Shown: piece after piece, positions 23,901 through 33,941 of the stretch
Layout: every line of letters begins with the position of its first letter
How positions within the stretch are numbered: position 1 is the first letter of the stretch
Assembly (NCBI GenBank): GCA_015179125.1
Contig: WHVA01000201.1
Span: 62,001-126,000, forward strand
Source of the DNA: Gautieria morchelliformis
Lineage: Eukaryota; Basidiomycota; Agaricomycetes; Gomphales; Gomphaceae
Direction: 5' to 3'
DNA: 64,000 nucleotides
Notes under the pieces: generated by a model
Told to the model about the DNA's origin: nothing
The model's input: only the letters and a program-made list of their open reading frames with translations
The model's database searches: none
Program-made: the position numbers and the translations under genes

Positions 23901-24166
23901 CGCATGACGCAACGTATCATGCGCGTACCAAACACATCAATGTCGCATATCATTTCATCCGTGAGAAAGTGGCCTCTCACGAGGCATCACTTACGTACGT
24001 ACCGATGAAGGAGAACATAGCGGACATATTTACAAAGGGATTGGATTTATATCAACACAGGTATCTATTAGGGAAATTAGGATTTTACCGAAGGGACTTC
24101 TCGCTGAGGGGGAGTGTTAGTAATCGGGACGATGACACCGCCGAGGCAGAGCCGGCACGCACTTAG
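20942..24166 (+). CDS. pol: Copia polyprotein (protease-integrase-RT-RNase H), N-terminally truncated
   Basis: One open frame of about 1,074 codons, open from 20,942 after an in-frame TAA at 20,927; the first internal ATG is at 21,146. Seen in order: protease core WLADSAATTH (D-S-A-A where D-S/T-G-A is usual); gag-pre-integrase WHRILGHVNINSIKML with CKACIQGK (H-x3-H...C-x2-C); integrase catalytic D in LTVSDVWGP, D in RSDNGGEYVNENF and E in NGIAERLNRTLLEHARAM; RT blocks CRWVYAVKTQPDG, DFKGAYLNS, LYGLKQSGRAWH and the active-site YVDD; RNase H with FVDLDYANRND, ALSTTEAEYMAL and LRSDNLGAITL. No stop or shift interrupts it, unlike every other retroelement here, so it is probably the youngest. Translation runs through the polypurine tract into the LTR before stopping. 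Confidence 0.92.
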   Translation, partial: APDNDFAFVSKEVAYSAISASDWLADSAATTHIARSQNDFASYAEEPSEIEGISPGAVLHTQGRGTIYMEFKIGAKTNTIELRDVKHAPDAPNNLISVGRLTDKGNTATFSGTGVEFKSRAGVTFAQGQKRGRLFCMKARVTRSVEARDFAAAAKGRSWDKWHRILGHVNINSIKMLKSNNLVTGLEIDESNEPSQCKACIQGKRHVEPFPKRAEDTVEQVGDLTVSDVWGPAQTEGPSREKYFYSFTDIKSRYTVIYFGSTKDEALKHFETYKAFLETQTGQKLKRFRSDNGGEYVNENFKEFCAKYGIIMETTAPYSPAQNGIAERLNRTLLEHARAMIFAKNLPKILWPEAVAYACYIKNRSPTRALGDDATPFQALFGKKPNIARLEEFGTNCWVMVPDQRRAKLDPKAEEHIFVGVAEHAKAWRYYNKASKHVQVSRNITFDENDNRLYPIPDNDDDDTAPLEGEHSPREHVPDPITSTPQTSSPQTTPVPDPPEQAPAPQIRRSARITQRPDYRKLNNSGRTEQVYITREIVTEPENYRAAVSRDDAPIWEKAMEIEMDQHKTLGTWELTELPPGRVAIGCRWVYAVKTQPDGQFDKAKARVVAQGFTQRPGMDYYEITSPVVKFDSLRVLLAIANTLDWEIEMMDFKGAYLNSTIDEEIYMRQPDGFDDGSGRVLRIYRALYGLKQSGRAWHQRLRKLLLDLGFHQSTADECVYIRQDKDSIEVISVYVDDFGLFADSKGGMIKLKGELHGKFPLTDLGEMKKILGIRVERNRDEGTLIMSQGHYIDIILDRFNMTTAHSVSTPLHKMIKLTTPMDSTGPTAEVPYAKAIGSLMYAALSTRPDLAFTVQHLSQFTTTYGTEHWTAIKHALRYLKGSRDDGIIFRRDAGLDLEIFVDLDYANRNDALSISGYVAILGGGAIAWSSKKQRTIALSTTEAEYMALTEGAKQLIWLRRFIEELGIDQTQPTSLRSDNLGAITLSHDATYHARTKHINVAYHFIREKVASHEASLTYVPMKENIADIFTKGLDLYQHRYLLGKLGFYRRDFSLRGSVSNRDDDTAEAEPART

Positions 24167-24337
24167 CCGGAGGTTCGAGATCGCTCTCGACCCCGGGTTG
24201 CTGGTGCACCGGCATCGCATCGGCACAGCAGCTCGAAGAGATTGGTAATACAATGGACATTATATTTTGTATATAAAGGAACGATCTACTTGAGATCAAG
24301 AGAGAATATCAGATCATTATATCTCCTTCGTTCCACA
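24115..24337 (+). repeat. 3' LTR of Copia element
   Basis: Begins TGTTAGTAATCGGGACGATG directly after the polypurine tract and ends ...CGTTCCACA, giving TG...CA termini and 223 bp. A TATATAAAGG box lies at about 24,270-24,279. No partner 5' LTR is present in the window, so age cannot be estimated from LTR divergence. Confidence 0.8.
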
Positions 24338-26858
24338 AATCGCACTGCTAGACACAATAGGAAAGGTATTGTCAGCATGCGTGGCGGAGGACCTAGTTAA
24401 AATGACCGAGAAGCATCACCTGCTACCGGACAACCATTTTGGATGCAGGCCTGGACGAGCGACGACCAACGCAATCCACTACGTGGTTGGCGAAGCGAAG
24501 GATGCGTGGAGGAAGGGAAAAGTGCTAGGGGTACTATACCTGGATATCAAGGGAGCTTTCCCGAGCATCATCCTAAACAGGCTGACCCACAATATGCGCA
24601 GAAGGGGGGTACCGAGGGAATACACAGAATGGATAGACAGGAAAGTCCGAGGCAGACTCACCACGGTGTGCTTCGACGACTACGCCTCGGCAACCAGACC
24701 GATAGAAAGGGGCATGGATCAAGGATGCCCCCTATCCGTGATAGCATATCAATTCTACAACGGAGACCTGATAGACATCGCGAGAAAGGACAAAGGGGAA
24801 GGCAGCATAGGCTTTGTAGACAACACGACCTTCATCACAGAAGGAGCGGACCTGAAGGATGCCTTCGCCAAACTGTCAGACATAATGACCAGAACAGACG
24901 GGGCATACAGCTGGGCCGAGAAGCATCAATGCCAATTTGCAATAGAGAAATTCGGATTAATGGGACTCACCAGACACAGAGAAAGAGACCCACACAAACC
25001 GAGCAAGACAAGACCAGTAGAGATGCCGTCAATAACGTTAGGTGGGCACGTGATATAGCCGACGACAACGCACAAGCTCCTAGGGGTAATAGTGGATCAG
25101 GAACTCAGGTTAAAAGATCACACGAACTACGCACTAAAGAAGGGAGAGGCCTATATAAGCCAATACAGGAGACTTGCGAAGCCAACAGGGGGCATTGCAG
25201 CTAAGCACATGAGAGCGTACTACCTAGCGGTTGCAGTACCGAGAATGCTATACGCAGCTGACCTGTTTCTCATACCAGCGACTAAGAAGCACAAGGGGAC
25301 CAAAGGACACATCAACAAATTGGCGCGAATACAACGCCAAGCGGCGCTGGACATAACAGGAGCCCTCAGATCCACAGCCACCGACACACTGGACGCGCAC
25401 GCGAATTTACTCCCTTTCCTGCTGCTAGTAGCCAAGCATGTACACAGAGCCGCGGTGAGACTAGCATGTCTACCTCTAGACCACCCACTAGCGAAGAAGG
25501 TCAGCAGGGTGGCGAAGAGGTATGTGAAGCGCCACCGGTCGCCGCTACACGAAATCATGCACGCCTTCAACCTCGTCCCGGACAAAATGGAGAAAATACA
25601 CACTGTGGGACACCGGCCCAAGTGGACCCCAGCATTCGGAGCATGGATACCACAGACAAAGGAGAGCGCGACAGCAGAGAATGACACAGAGCAAGCGGAG
25701 GTAATAGTATACTCCGACGGATCAAGTATAGAAGGCGGTGTAGGGGCAGCGGCGGTCTTATACAGGAACGGAGTGGAGATAAGATCAGCGAGGCTATACA
25801 TGGGACCAGACACCGAACACACAGTTTTCGAGGTGGAGCTAGCCAGAGCGGCCATAGGAGCGAAGATGATGACACAGGAAAGGTGCGAGAGGTACACAAT
25901 GGTCATAGACAACCAAGCAGCAATCCAAACGACTAGAAGAGAGAGAGCGATCCCCGGGCAGTACCTAGTCAACGCACTACACATGCAGGTCCAAAGAGTG
26001 GTACGACGGCAGAAAGGAGCGAAGGTTTTCATGAGATGGGTACCGGGACACAAAGGGGTGGAAGGGAACGAGAGGGCGGACGAGGAAGCGAAGAAGGCAG
26101 CGAAGGGAGCAAACAGCAGGGATCGAGACATACCAATTGAGTGCAGGGGAACGCTCCCAATAAGCAGAGCCGCCAAGATCCAAAGACACAACACCGAGTT
26201 GAAGCTAGAGGCACGAAGGATGTTTGCTAAGTCGCCCAGAGCCCGCTTAGCGCATGAGATTGACCCCACGATGCCGTCTGCAGCGTTTGCAAAGATTACC
26301 AAGAACATGCCGCGCAAACATGCGAGCCTGCTCGTACAGCTCAGAACGGGACATGTTGCTCTGAACAGACACCTACACAAAATAGGCAAGAAGGACTCCC
26401 CTACCTGTCCAGCGTGAAGAATGCGAACGAGACCGTCCACCATTATTTATTCCGATGCCCCGCATACCACGAACAGATAAAAGCGCTGAGGAAAAAACTT
26501 GGGCGAGGGGCGGACTCGGTCAGAACTCTACTGGGGGGACATAAAGCCTTAGGGCATTTGTTCAGGTACATACATGACACGGGACGGTTCAAGGAGCAGT
26601 ACGGGAACACGTTGCTCCCAGTGAATGAGACGAGAGGCCAAGGGGAATGAGCAAGGGAGAAGAAGGGACATGAAGAGCGTGAGAGAACACATACCTCGCC
26701 CACACAGGCATGGACACGCTCGGGGCCCTGCCCAACGAGCACAAGCGGAGAAAGAGGTCTAAAGGCAAGAAGGAACACGAGCGAAGGAACTTGTATACAC
26801 CGTCTTACATAGGGTGATGCCCCAAAAGACGTTAAATTGGATAAAAAAAAAAAAAGAT
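24338..26858 (+). mobile_element. Non-LTR retrotransposon (Tad-like LINE), 5'-truncated, with A-tail
   Basis: RT, RNase H and a terminal Cys/His motif are followed by about 200 bp of 3' sequence and an A13 tract at 26,843-26,855, as expected for target-primed insertion. The apurinic endonuclease and the first RT blocks are missing. Homology starts at ALLDTIGKVLSAC exactly where the Copia LTR ends. Confidence 0.87.
24342..26650 (+). pseudogene. LINE ORF2 remnant: RT, RNase H, Cys/His tail
   Basis: Reads LLDTIGKVLSACVAEDL, HHLLPDNHFGCRPGR, LYLDIKGAFPSI, the RT block MDQGCPLSV and an active-site line IGFVDNTTFI, where FVDD/FADD is expected. It continues through the thumb/connection (HKLLGVIVDQELRLKDH; AVPRMLYAADLF) to RNase H with VIVYSDGSS, EVELARAA, VIDNQAAIQ and RWVPGHKGVEGNERADEEA. 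The gene has an in-frame TAG at 25,056-25,058 between GGHVI and PTTTHKLLG. It also lacks one base at about 26,416 inside the codon for the second Cys of CPAC, after which NANETVHHYLFRCPAYHEQ continues in another frame. Otherwise it is well preserved. It cannot mobilise itself without the endonuclease. Confidence 0.9.
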
Positions 26859-27319
26859 GACACTTCTCCAGTGTGTTCCCTTTGAAGAGGAAGTGAGATG
26901 AGATGATATAAGAGATCTAGCCTGGCCATGTCAACGCCATCCATGTGGCTGTAATTCTGCTGGATGATCTCGGCAGAGGTATGAGCTTGTGTCAATGTTG
27001 CTGGATATGGGGACACATGTCGATTCTCATATTGGCGACATGTCCTGTGCCACGTGAGAAGAGGTTGTATACAGAGTCCATCGAATTGCAAATGGAGCAC
27101 CATGACAAGGAATCCACGATATTTTGCACTCGGGGTATCATCTGTCATGGCGATATCGAGCTGTGCCCAGTGGCCCAGGAAGCTACTGAGGTGATCTGCA
27201 ATGTGTTTGCAGTTCCAACTTGGTATGACATACTACTATGGAGACAATGCGCCCTAACAAGCAAATACGGTATTGGACCTCTGGCATGATTTTGCAGTCA
27301 TCCGCTGTCATGAATCATA
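26859..27319. other. No gene recognised
   Basis: Sequence downstream of the LINE A-tail. Open frames on both strands overlap and show no motif. It may be pre-insertion sequence related to repeat U, which begins just to the right. Confidence 0.4.
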
Positions 27320-28559
27320 ATGTCAGCTCCATTGGAACACCGGTAACAAGCTAACCTGGTTGAAGCCACAGTCGATATAAGCAACATTATCCAGATACAC
27401 TTCATCGAGTTTCACAGGATTTCCATGCATTGTGTTATTGACCTGGCGATTCTGAGCAAATAGAGATTTCGTCGTGCTTGGCCACATCAACATGTTGGCA
27501 ATGGCGAGCACTACCAAACCAAGACAACATGCAACACCGGGCTAAGAATAGATCAGGGCCAGGGCCGCCTCTGCGCGGTGCAGGGAGGTTGCCGGATCGA
27601 TCGACATTCAGGCTCTGCAGCATCCGGGCGGACGTGTCCTAGGATGCAGACCCCCCCCCCGGCGCTAGGTTCGGCACAAGCCCCATCTCCGACTCAAAGT
27701 TCACGCTCCGCGAGCACCTTCCGGAGAAGGGGCTTGTACCAAGATGCCGCGCTAGGGGGGCCGTCTCCCGCCGCCTCTACCACCAGCCACACACTCTCTA
27801 CGGCTTCACTCATTATAACAATCTACTAGACCATATGTCTCTTGAGCTCCCTAGCTAGTTAGAAATGCTTAATCACTGAGTAACTGTCTTATATCCCATT
27901 GGGAATAGTGGGGGTGGGCACAATTGTGCTATCTCACTTGTCAGCGCGTTACAGATGGCCGTTTGCTGATTTTCAAGGACATCTATAGTTGGGAATGTAG
28001 GCCAGATATCCTAAATATTTTTAGCAGCAAATGGGACAGCTCGATCGCTATTATAGTAGTGGTACGAATAAATTGAGTCATTGATAGGCATGGTTTCAAA
28101 CCTTCGGGCAAGAAGGGGAGAAGAGCAACAATAATAGGAGACTTCCAGATGACTGATGGGAGAGAATATGATCCTAAGCCTGTCCTCTAGAACATCTTTG
28201 CATGATAACAGCAGGATATCTCCCCAGCATACGTCGATGTCCATTTAAAACCCGAGCGTGCTTAAAGTCACGTGATGTAACGAACTGTCGACACCATCGT
28301 CTGGAAAGGTGCCCGGTGCTGCGCCCACCGGCCACCGAGCAGCAAAGTAATTTATGGGATCACTTTAAAACATACTACAGGTTATTGCGATAATTTATTT
28401 AAAATTATTCTTGAGTGACTGGTTCAACTACGTGCCTCACAAGCCATTTGTCACTCGTCCCAGAAGGCACATACATCACGACATAATTAAAATGATTCTT
28501 AGCTACTCGCACAGGACAAGTTGTCAGAATACATCTCTGTTACGATAATCTAAAGGAAC

Positions 28560-29410
28560 CTTGACGCGAGAGGTGTTGTGGCCGACGCAGCACCGTGAGG
28601 AGACGGTCCCCCTAGCGCGGCATCTTGGTACAAGCCTCTCCTCTGGAGATGAAGTCGGAGCTTCAAGGCTTGCGCCGAACCTACCCCGGCGCCATCTCCC
28701 ACGGCGACGCCCATGCCCGCCGAGCCCCCGTTCCGCCGGCAGACCGCCACTCAGGAGCGTGCTAGCAGGGAGCGGGGTCCGACGGCGCACGCGACGGTCG
28801 GCGCGCTGGACAGGGGGGGTGGACGGATACAAGTGCAGCCTCCGGCGTGGTCAGTGTCGTGTGCAGGCTGCTATACTCAAGTGGGACTTCGCGGCACTTA
28901 CGTATACGTTTCCGGACAAGAGCGCGCGTCATTGCCTGACTCCTGCCGCTCTCCTCTCTCTTCCCGCCGCTATACCCCCACACTCTCCTCCTCCCTGACT
29001 GCCACACTAGCCGAGAGACTCGACAAGCTCCCCGACGAAGCACCCAGCCAGCAGCGGCTCAACGACGCCCCCAAAGCGTCCGAGGACTCGAACAAGCACA
29101 AGAAAAAACACAGGTCTCCTCGAACAAGGCACGCCTATTTCTGCCGGCTTTCTCTCGACGATCTCAGTTTCAGATTTGACCTTCATTGTCGTCCTCCCGC
29201 CCCCCGGATAAGTCGAACCACCCGCTCAATCCCCAGCACTAGCTCGTCCCCGCCCACCCTCCGCGCGACCACCCGGGCACGGGCACGGCCTCTTCGTCGA
29301 CAGCCACGTTTGGCAATCCACGGTTCTCTGCAGATCGAGCGCAAGGTCATGATGCTGCGCCGCCGCCGCCGCCGTCGCCCCCCACCTCAGACTCCGATCA
29401 CCCCCTCCGC
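28560..29410 (+). pseudogene. Exon-like open segments of repeat U upstream of the Opi1-like block
   Basis: A GC-rich, Pro/Ser/Arg-rich translation recurs in the U copies (PAEPPFRRQTAT; FCRLSLDD; LAERLDKL). The LAERLDKL stretch resembles a helix seen N-terminal to the Opi1 C-terminal block in fungal proteins, but frames differ between copies and stops intervene. I read it as decayed coding sequence of one captured gene, not as an active gene. Confidence 0.35.
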
Positions 29411-29413
29411 CGC

Positions 29414-29671
29414 ATGCCCTCTCTGCGCTCCGGCTCCTCCGCCTTCGGCGTGTCCGGCCCCGTCACGTCTTTCGCGTCCACCGCCTCCGCCCGCCGCATG
29501 ATCACGCCCCTCCATAACCTCAGCGCGCACAACGCCCGCGCCAACACCATCGTCGACGCCCGCTTCCACAAGCGCACGCTCGAGCTCGTGGACCTCGCGC
29601 TGCTTGAGCCCGCGGAGGTATGGTTCGACAATGACGGCACGCCAGGCCCGCGTGCATACATTAGGATCTAA
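29414..29671 (+). pseudogene. Opi1-like C-terminal fragment carried by repeat U
   Basis: Opi1 represses phospholipid biosynthesis genes in fungi. From ATG at 29,414 the frame reads SSAFGVSGPVTSFASTASAR, then PLHNLSAHNARANTIVDA, FHKRTLELVDLALLEPAEVW and ends in YIRI-stop. This order (YG/SSAF..., LSAHN...NT..DA, ...LAVLEPVEVW) is how I remember the C-terminal part of basidiomycete Opi1-domain proteins. Relative to the copy at 56.7 kb, six residues (GTDACV region) are deleted here. The rest of an Opi1 protein, including leucine zipper and FFAT regions, is not recognisable. The assignment is from memory of the family pattern and needs a profile search. Confidence 0.5.
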
Positions 29672-30861
29672 CCACTACATTTTTATCTTGACGTGTTCTT
29701 CTGTGGTATCGTGTCGTATGTGACGTCGGGTCCTATGCTGACGTGCTGGTTGGCTCTCGTGTTCTATCGTCCATCTCGGTCTGTCCTGTCACATATCGTC
29801 TGCAATATCATGACTAAGAACGATGTCCGTACGTGTCTTCGCGTCAGGTGTGAGGCGTGTATCATGCGGTGCTGTGCGGTGCACTCGTGCGGTCCAACGC
29901 CAGGTTTTCGATCCTGGGACTTCGGGGTTATGGGCCCCGTGCGCTTCCTACTGCGCCAAGTTGTTGATCATTCCGCGTTCTGCGAGACATGGTGTGCGCC
30001 GATGACTGGTGGCACTCCAAAATCTCTCCTGCATCTCCAACCGGGCGATCGTTCCAAGCCACGCCCCTTCTCCACCAATTCAACGCTCATCCTACAAACA
30101 TATACTGCCCATGTTCCAGCTCTTGCTGGCCTTATCTACACCCGGCACATGCGCATGCCCCCCGCCCCAACCATCCCCTCCGCTGGTAGAGACCCCGGAG
30201 ACATGATTAGGTGTTTATGTCCATGGGAGGCATAGGCCAGGGGAGACCCGTATCACAGCGGCAAACCAGCCCTGCCACCTTACCCAACCGCATTGACTTA
30301 GGCCCCACACAACGATGGGGCGACGCAGGCAACATAACAGGTCAGCCCCCGCCTACGCAAAACTGATGTCATATACGACAGAACCCACACCGAAGAGACT
30401 GAGAATCTTTCAACAAAACCTAAACAAGTCCGACAAAGCTCAATTCGATCTCATCAACTCGCCGCTGCACAACAGTTGGGACCTCGTACTCCTACAAGAA
30501 CCATACATCGACGCCTTGGGAAATACAAGGCCAATCATAACTGGCACGTGCTCTACATCAGGAAAAACGGGGGGTGTTATGGAATGGTACGTACCCTACG
30601 TAGCACCTGTAGGCCTGTAGGTTCCCCCCCTATTACAACGTGCTCCGTAGTGCGGGCCCGATTCTGTAGTGTGCCGTAGAACCACGTAGCCGCGCGCGGA
30701 GGCTACAGCACACTACACCAGTCATACATAATGCCGTCCTGTGTCTACGGTGGGCGACGTGGGTGAGATGTAATGCGCGTTCAGGGTTCGGGAGGCATTA
30801 GGGCATAACATCAATTCGTAGTCAGATATTCGGTCTATATACACGGGGTTTAAGTTGTTAT

Positions 30862-33190
30862 TTATTCTTCGTCGGAAGCGTCGCGGATGGCCGCAGCCGC
30901 TCGTGCGAGCTTTGCATTGTCGAAACGCGTCTTCGCGCGTTCCGGAACATCGTGGAACCCTGCCCTGGAACTGTGAGGCGTTCGTGTCAGTGAGATTTCG
31001 AATGTAAGGATATAAGAGTATAAGAGTGTAACGCACCGCCCAAAACTGTACAGACGTTGTTGGTGACGGGCCAGAGCTTGGGCGGTTCGTGTGCTGAAGT
31101 GGCGCCATTGCTCCAAGCCATCGAGATGACGCTTGTACACGTCATGGTAGTCTACCTCGCTGAATTGGGATCCACTGACAAGAAACCCAGATGCCCACTG
31201 TTTGATCGCGTACTCCACCTATAGATTTCGTGAATTGCAAGGGCTTAGACAGAGTGGCAGTGACCTACCGTGAAGACAAGCGCAATCACAGGGTCCGGGA
31301 TGGGGTTGAACGCGCTGCCAAATACTATGCCGTCGGATTTTTTTTTTTTGCTGAACCATTGGGCATTGATAACATCCTGAAGGATGGGATGCTCATAGAT
31401 GCCCATGCTTGTGGCTACGTCCTGTGGGCGCATTGATAGGTAGCAGTAGGATAGAGCGTGGTTACGCACCTCGAAGATGTACCCGTCGTCTTCTAAGAGC
31501 TTCCCAGCAAGTTCTTTGTTGGCTTGAATCACATAGTCTTTATTGGTGGTTTTAAACCCATAATGACTCACCACTCGTTCCACTACCTTGTCTTTGACAC
31601 GCCCTCGGATCGTTGAAACGCGCTCCACAATCTGTAGTGTTTGGCTACATTAGTGTCAGAGTTACCACGGGTCTGGTGCTCACCAGACATGTGTGGGCGG
31701 CGCTCATCTCGTATTTGACAGCTTTGTGCTCACATGCGTTGTCCCAGCATGCCATGGCCCAGGTCTCAACGTCGACATCCTGTTCCTCTGGGAACACGTA
31801 CTCCATACACACTCGAACCTGGAATTCGGCCTGCGCCAGTTTCAAGACACCTTGCTCCAAACCCTCGTAATCCGATGCCCTAGGGCGGGCTCGTCCTTTA
31901 CGGTCACATTGATGCTTGGGTTGGCGTTCGGCAGGTGTGTCTTCCTCCACAGGATCATCCACTTGGTTCCCTGGTGTCTCTGACTCTGGGTCGGAGTTGG
32001 GGGACATCGTTCGAGGTCGTTTGAGACCTCGAGCAGGGGCAGTATCCTGCGCAAGTCCAGGTTAGTCCAGTGACCATCTTATCAACCAATTAGTTACTTC
32101 TTCACTGCTGCTGTCCTCTAGGGAGACCAGGGATTTTTGGTGAGTAATGGCTGTCGTCTCTCGAAAGGCATCCAGCGTGTCAGGGACAACTTGGCGCTGA
32201 CTGGACGAGATTGACGAGCTGGCCACAATAGAGTGCTGGGATTTTCGGTGAATGATGGTTGTCGCCTCTCGAAAGCCACTCGGCGGGTCAGGGACAACCT
32301 TGCGCTGACCGGACGAGATTGACGAGCCAGCCGCAATAGAGTGCTGGCTCACATGTGGAAGAGTGGGGTGCGCAATGCCCGTTCTCTCTCTCGAGCTTCC
32401 CCGTGGGCCAGGGGATGATCGTGTCGCTGTCCCCGCAGGGACAATGACACGATCACGCTGACTGGAGGGGATTGGTGAGCTGGCCGCAATTGTGTGCTGG
32501 CTCCCATGGCGTTGAGTCGGGCGTGCTCTTTCAAAGTCACGAGGGGCAGTGAACTGCAAGGGAGATGAAAGATCCACTCAGTGGAATCATAAGACGGGGC
32601 GTACTTCGCTCTCCAGGGCTGCTTCACGTGCGGACATGGGCCCTATGACGAGGCATTTTCATCATACCACGCACAATACAGCTGAGTGACAACATACCAT
32701 TTTCCTCCATCTCCTCCTCATTGTCCTCTTCTCCGGTGGGATAATCGTCATTGTCCCCATCATCGTTTGTCTCATGGTCTTGGTGGTCACAGCGAGGGCG
32801 AATGATGTCTGGGAGCGGGGCCCGATGGGACTGGTTAGGACTGATAGCGTCGTCGGCAGAGTGCTTTTGGGATCTGGGCTCTTTTTTGTTGTGTGCCGCT
32901 TGGGCCGCTTTCTTGTGTTGGTTGCGTTCCCTCCGTTCTTTTTCCTCAGCCAGTTGTTGTCCTGCAAGGGAAATGTACATAGTGAGCATTTTGAGCAAAG
33001 GGAAACATACGGTATTCGCGTCCTTTCTCTGTCAGTCCATCTTTGGCTTGGATGCGTTCACGGCTGCGAGAAGCCGGCCCAGCGAGTTTAGGTTGGGTCT
33101 TTGGTTTGGCAATCACATTGTTAGTAGATATATCTTGTGTTTCTGTTGTTGTATGAGATCAATTTCCTTGAGTGGACGTCGAGCTGGCAT
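30862..33190 (-). CDS. DUF6532-domain protein inside a transposable element
   Basis: DUF6532 proteins are greatly expanded in Agaricomycetes; their function is unknown. Nine exons can be laid out with eight GT-AG introns of about 46-66 bp, and codon phase is kept through all of them: (start)-33,011, 32,961-32,698, 32,642-32,596, 32,553-32,098, 32,046-31,684, 31,631-31,470, 31,421-31,269, 31,218-31,037, 30,970-30,862. The N-terminal half is disordered: basic, acidic (DDGDNDDYPTGEEDNEEEME), then a Ser/Gln segment with three similar units (QHSIAAGSSISSGQRKVVPD type). The C-terminal half has the DUF6532 pattern: LKLAQAEFQVRVCMEYVFPE, VERVSTIRGRVKDKV, GIYEHPILQDVINAQWF, SAFNPIPDPVIALVFT, then YHDVYKRHLDGL. 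No stop interrupts it. The start is unresolved: the ATG at 33,190 is one base out of phase with exon 1, so a short extra intron or a single-base lesion is needed. It lies inside a 4.3-kb element, as cargo. Confidence 0.82.
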
Positions 33191-33289
33191 TGGTATGAGT
33201 GTGGTGGTTCGAGACAAAGAAACAACAAACTGGGGAGGCCGAAACCGGTCACATGTCTGGTGAACGGGGATGCAAGCCCGGCTCCAATT

Positions 33290-33941
33290 TCAATGCAAAA
33301 ACTTGCGAGTGTTGGCCATGCATGTGTGCCATGTGTTCCAATGTGGGGTGTGTCGCAAGGCCTTTTATTCTCGGAAGGCCCAGCGGCTTACTGATGAGAC
33401 CCAGCGCGACACGATCCGAGCAACACCAGGTCATCCGAATCCTGGACGGAAGAAGTCGGAGCCAGACCATTTTGATTGCGTTCTTGTCCATGAAGACGGT
33501 GTGGCAGAGGATGTTGGAATCAAAGGTGTGTCTCGGACCCAGGGAATGTGATCATGGTCTCACAGTCACGTCTGTTTAGGGTATCGTGCAGCGCGTGTCC
33601 GCGTTCTGTTCCGCCTACCTTCCTGGTTCGGGTGTACTGATACTCTTGCTTACATTGAATGGTTCACACCTTTCAAACCGCCAGTTGTCCCATTGCGTAT
33701 GTCGCGAGTGTCATACGCCATGCGCCAAGGTCGCCGTCAAGCCGCTGTTATTCCGATCTCATCCATTCGGCGCAGTTGTGCTCTGACTCCCATCTTTGGC
33801 AAGCCACACCAGCGAGATAGAGGTTGGACTGCACGAACAGTGCTTGAAAAATGCAGCCACTTCTTCTTAAATTCGCACCAGAGTATATACATGTTTCAAC
33901 TTTGCGATGGAGACTTTGTATTAGTCGACAATGTATCATAA
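33290..33941 (+). pseudogene. C-terminal fragment of a basidiomycete transposon-type protein
   Basis: Two exons with a 54-bp intron (33,526-33,579). The first ends SEPDHFDCVLVHEDGVAED. The second reads YRAARVRVLFRLPSWFG, LAYIEWFTPFKPP, AAVIPISSIRRSCALTPIFG and ends FVLVDNVS-stop. This 'AQVRVIFxLP...LAYVEWFTP...SCHLIPxFG' module is what I recall as the C-terminus of long uncharacterised basidiomycete proteins encoded by class II elements. The N-terminal several hundred residues are missing. It is divergent from, and adjacent to, the DUF6532 gene, so the two may once have shared a bidirectional promoter. Confidence 0.6.

Larger units (their letters stand above)
20942..24337 (+). mobile_element. 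Ty1/Copia retrotransposon, 5'-truncated, with 3' LTR
   Basis: The order of domains (protease, integrase, reverse transcriptase, RNase H, polypurine tract, 3' LTR) defines Ty1/Copia. Gag and the 5' LTR are missing: homology begins in the linker just before the protease and abuts the GC-rich repeat. GAGGGGGAG at 24,106-24,114 is the polypurine tract immediately before the LTR. The LTR's right end abuts LINE coding sequence directly, so this Copia probably inserted in, or recombined with, that LINE. Confidence 0.9.
27320..30235 (+). repeat. Dispersed repeat U, copy at 27.3-30.2 kb (internally rearranged)
   Basis: Its 5' segment (27,320-27,545) matches 53,060-53,290. AAGAATAGATCAGG at about 27,545 matches 47,430 and 55,852. 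28,700-29,670 matches 50,870-51,600 and 56,220-57,020, and 29,680-30,230 matches 57,030-57,660. A roughly 90-bp inverted repeat (27,690-27,780 against 28,600-28,690) brackets about 800 bp of unrelated sequence, so the copy was rearranged or received an insertion. The uninterrupted sequence GCTGCTATACTCAAGTGGGA near 28,868-28,887 is the empty site of the TA-element found in another copy. Confidence 0.75.

Noticed and set aside
25220-26443. 407-codon minus-strand open frame
   Set aside because: Antisense shadow of the LINE RNase H region, which has clear catalytic motifs on the plus strand.
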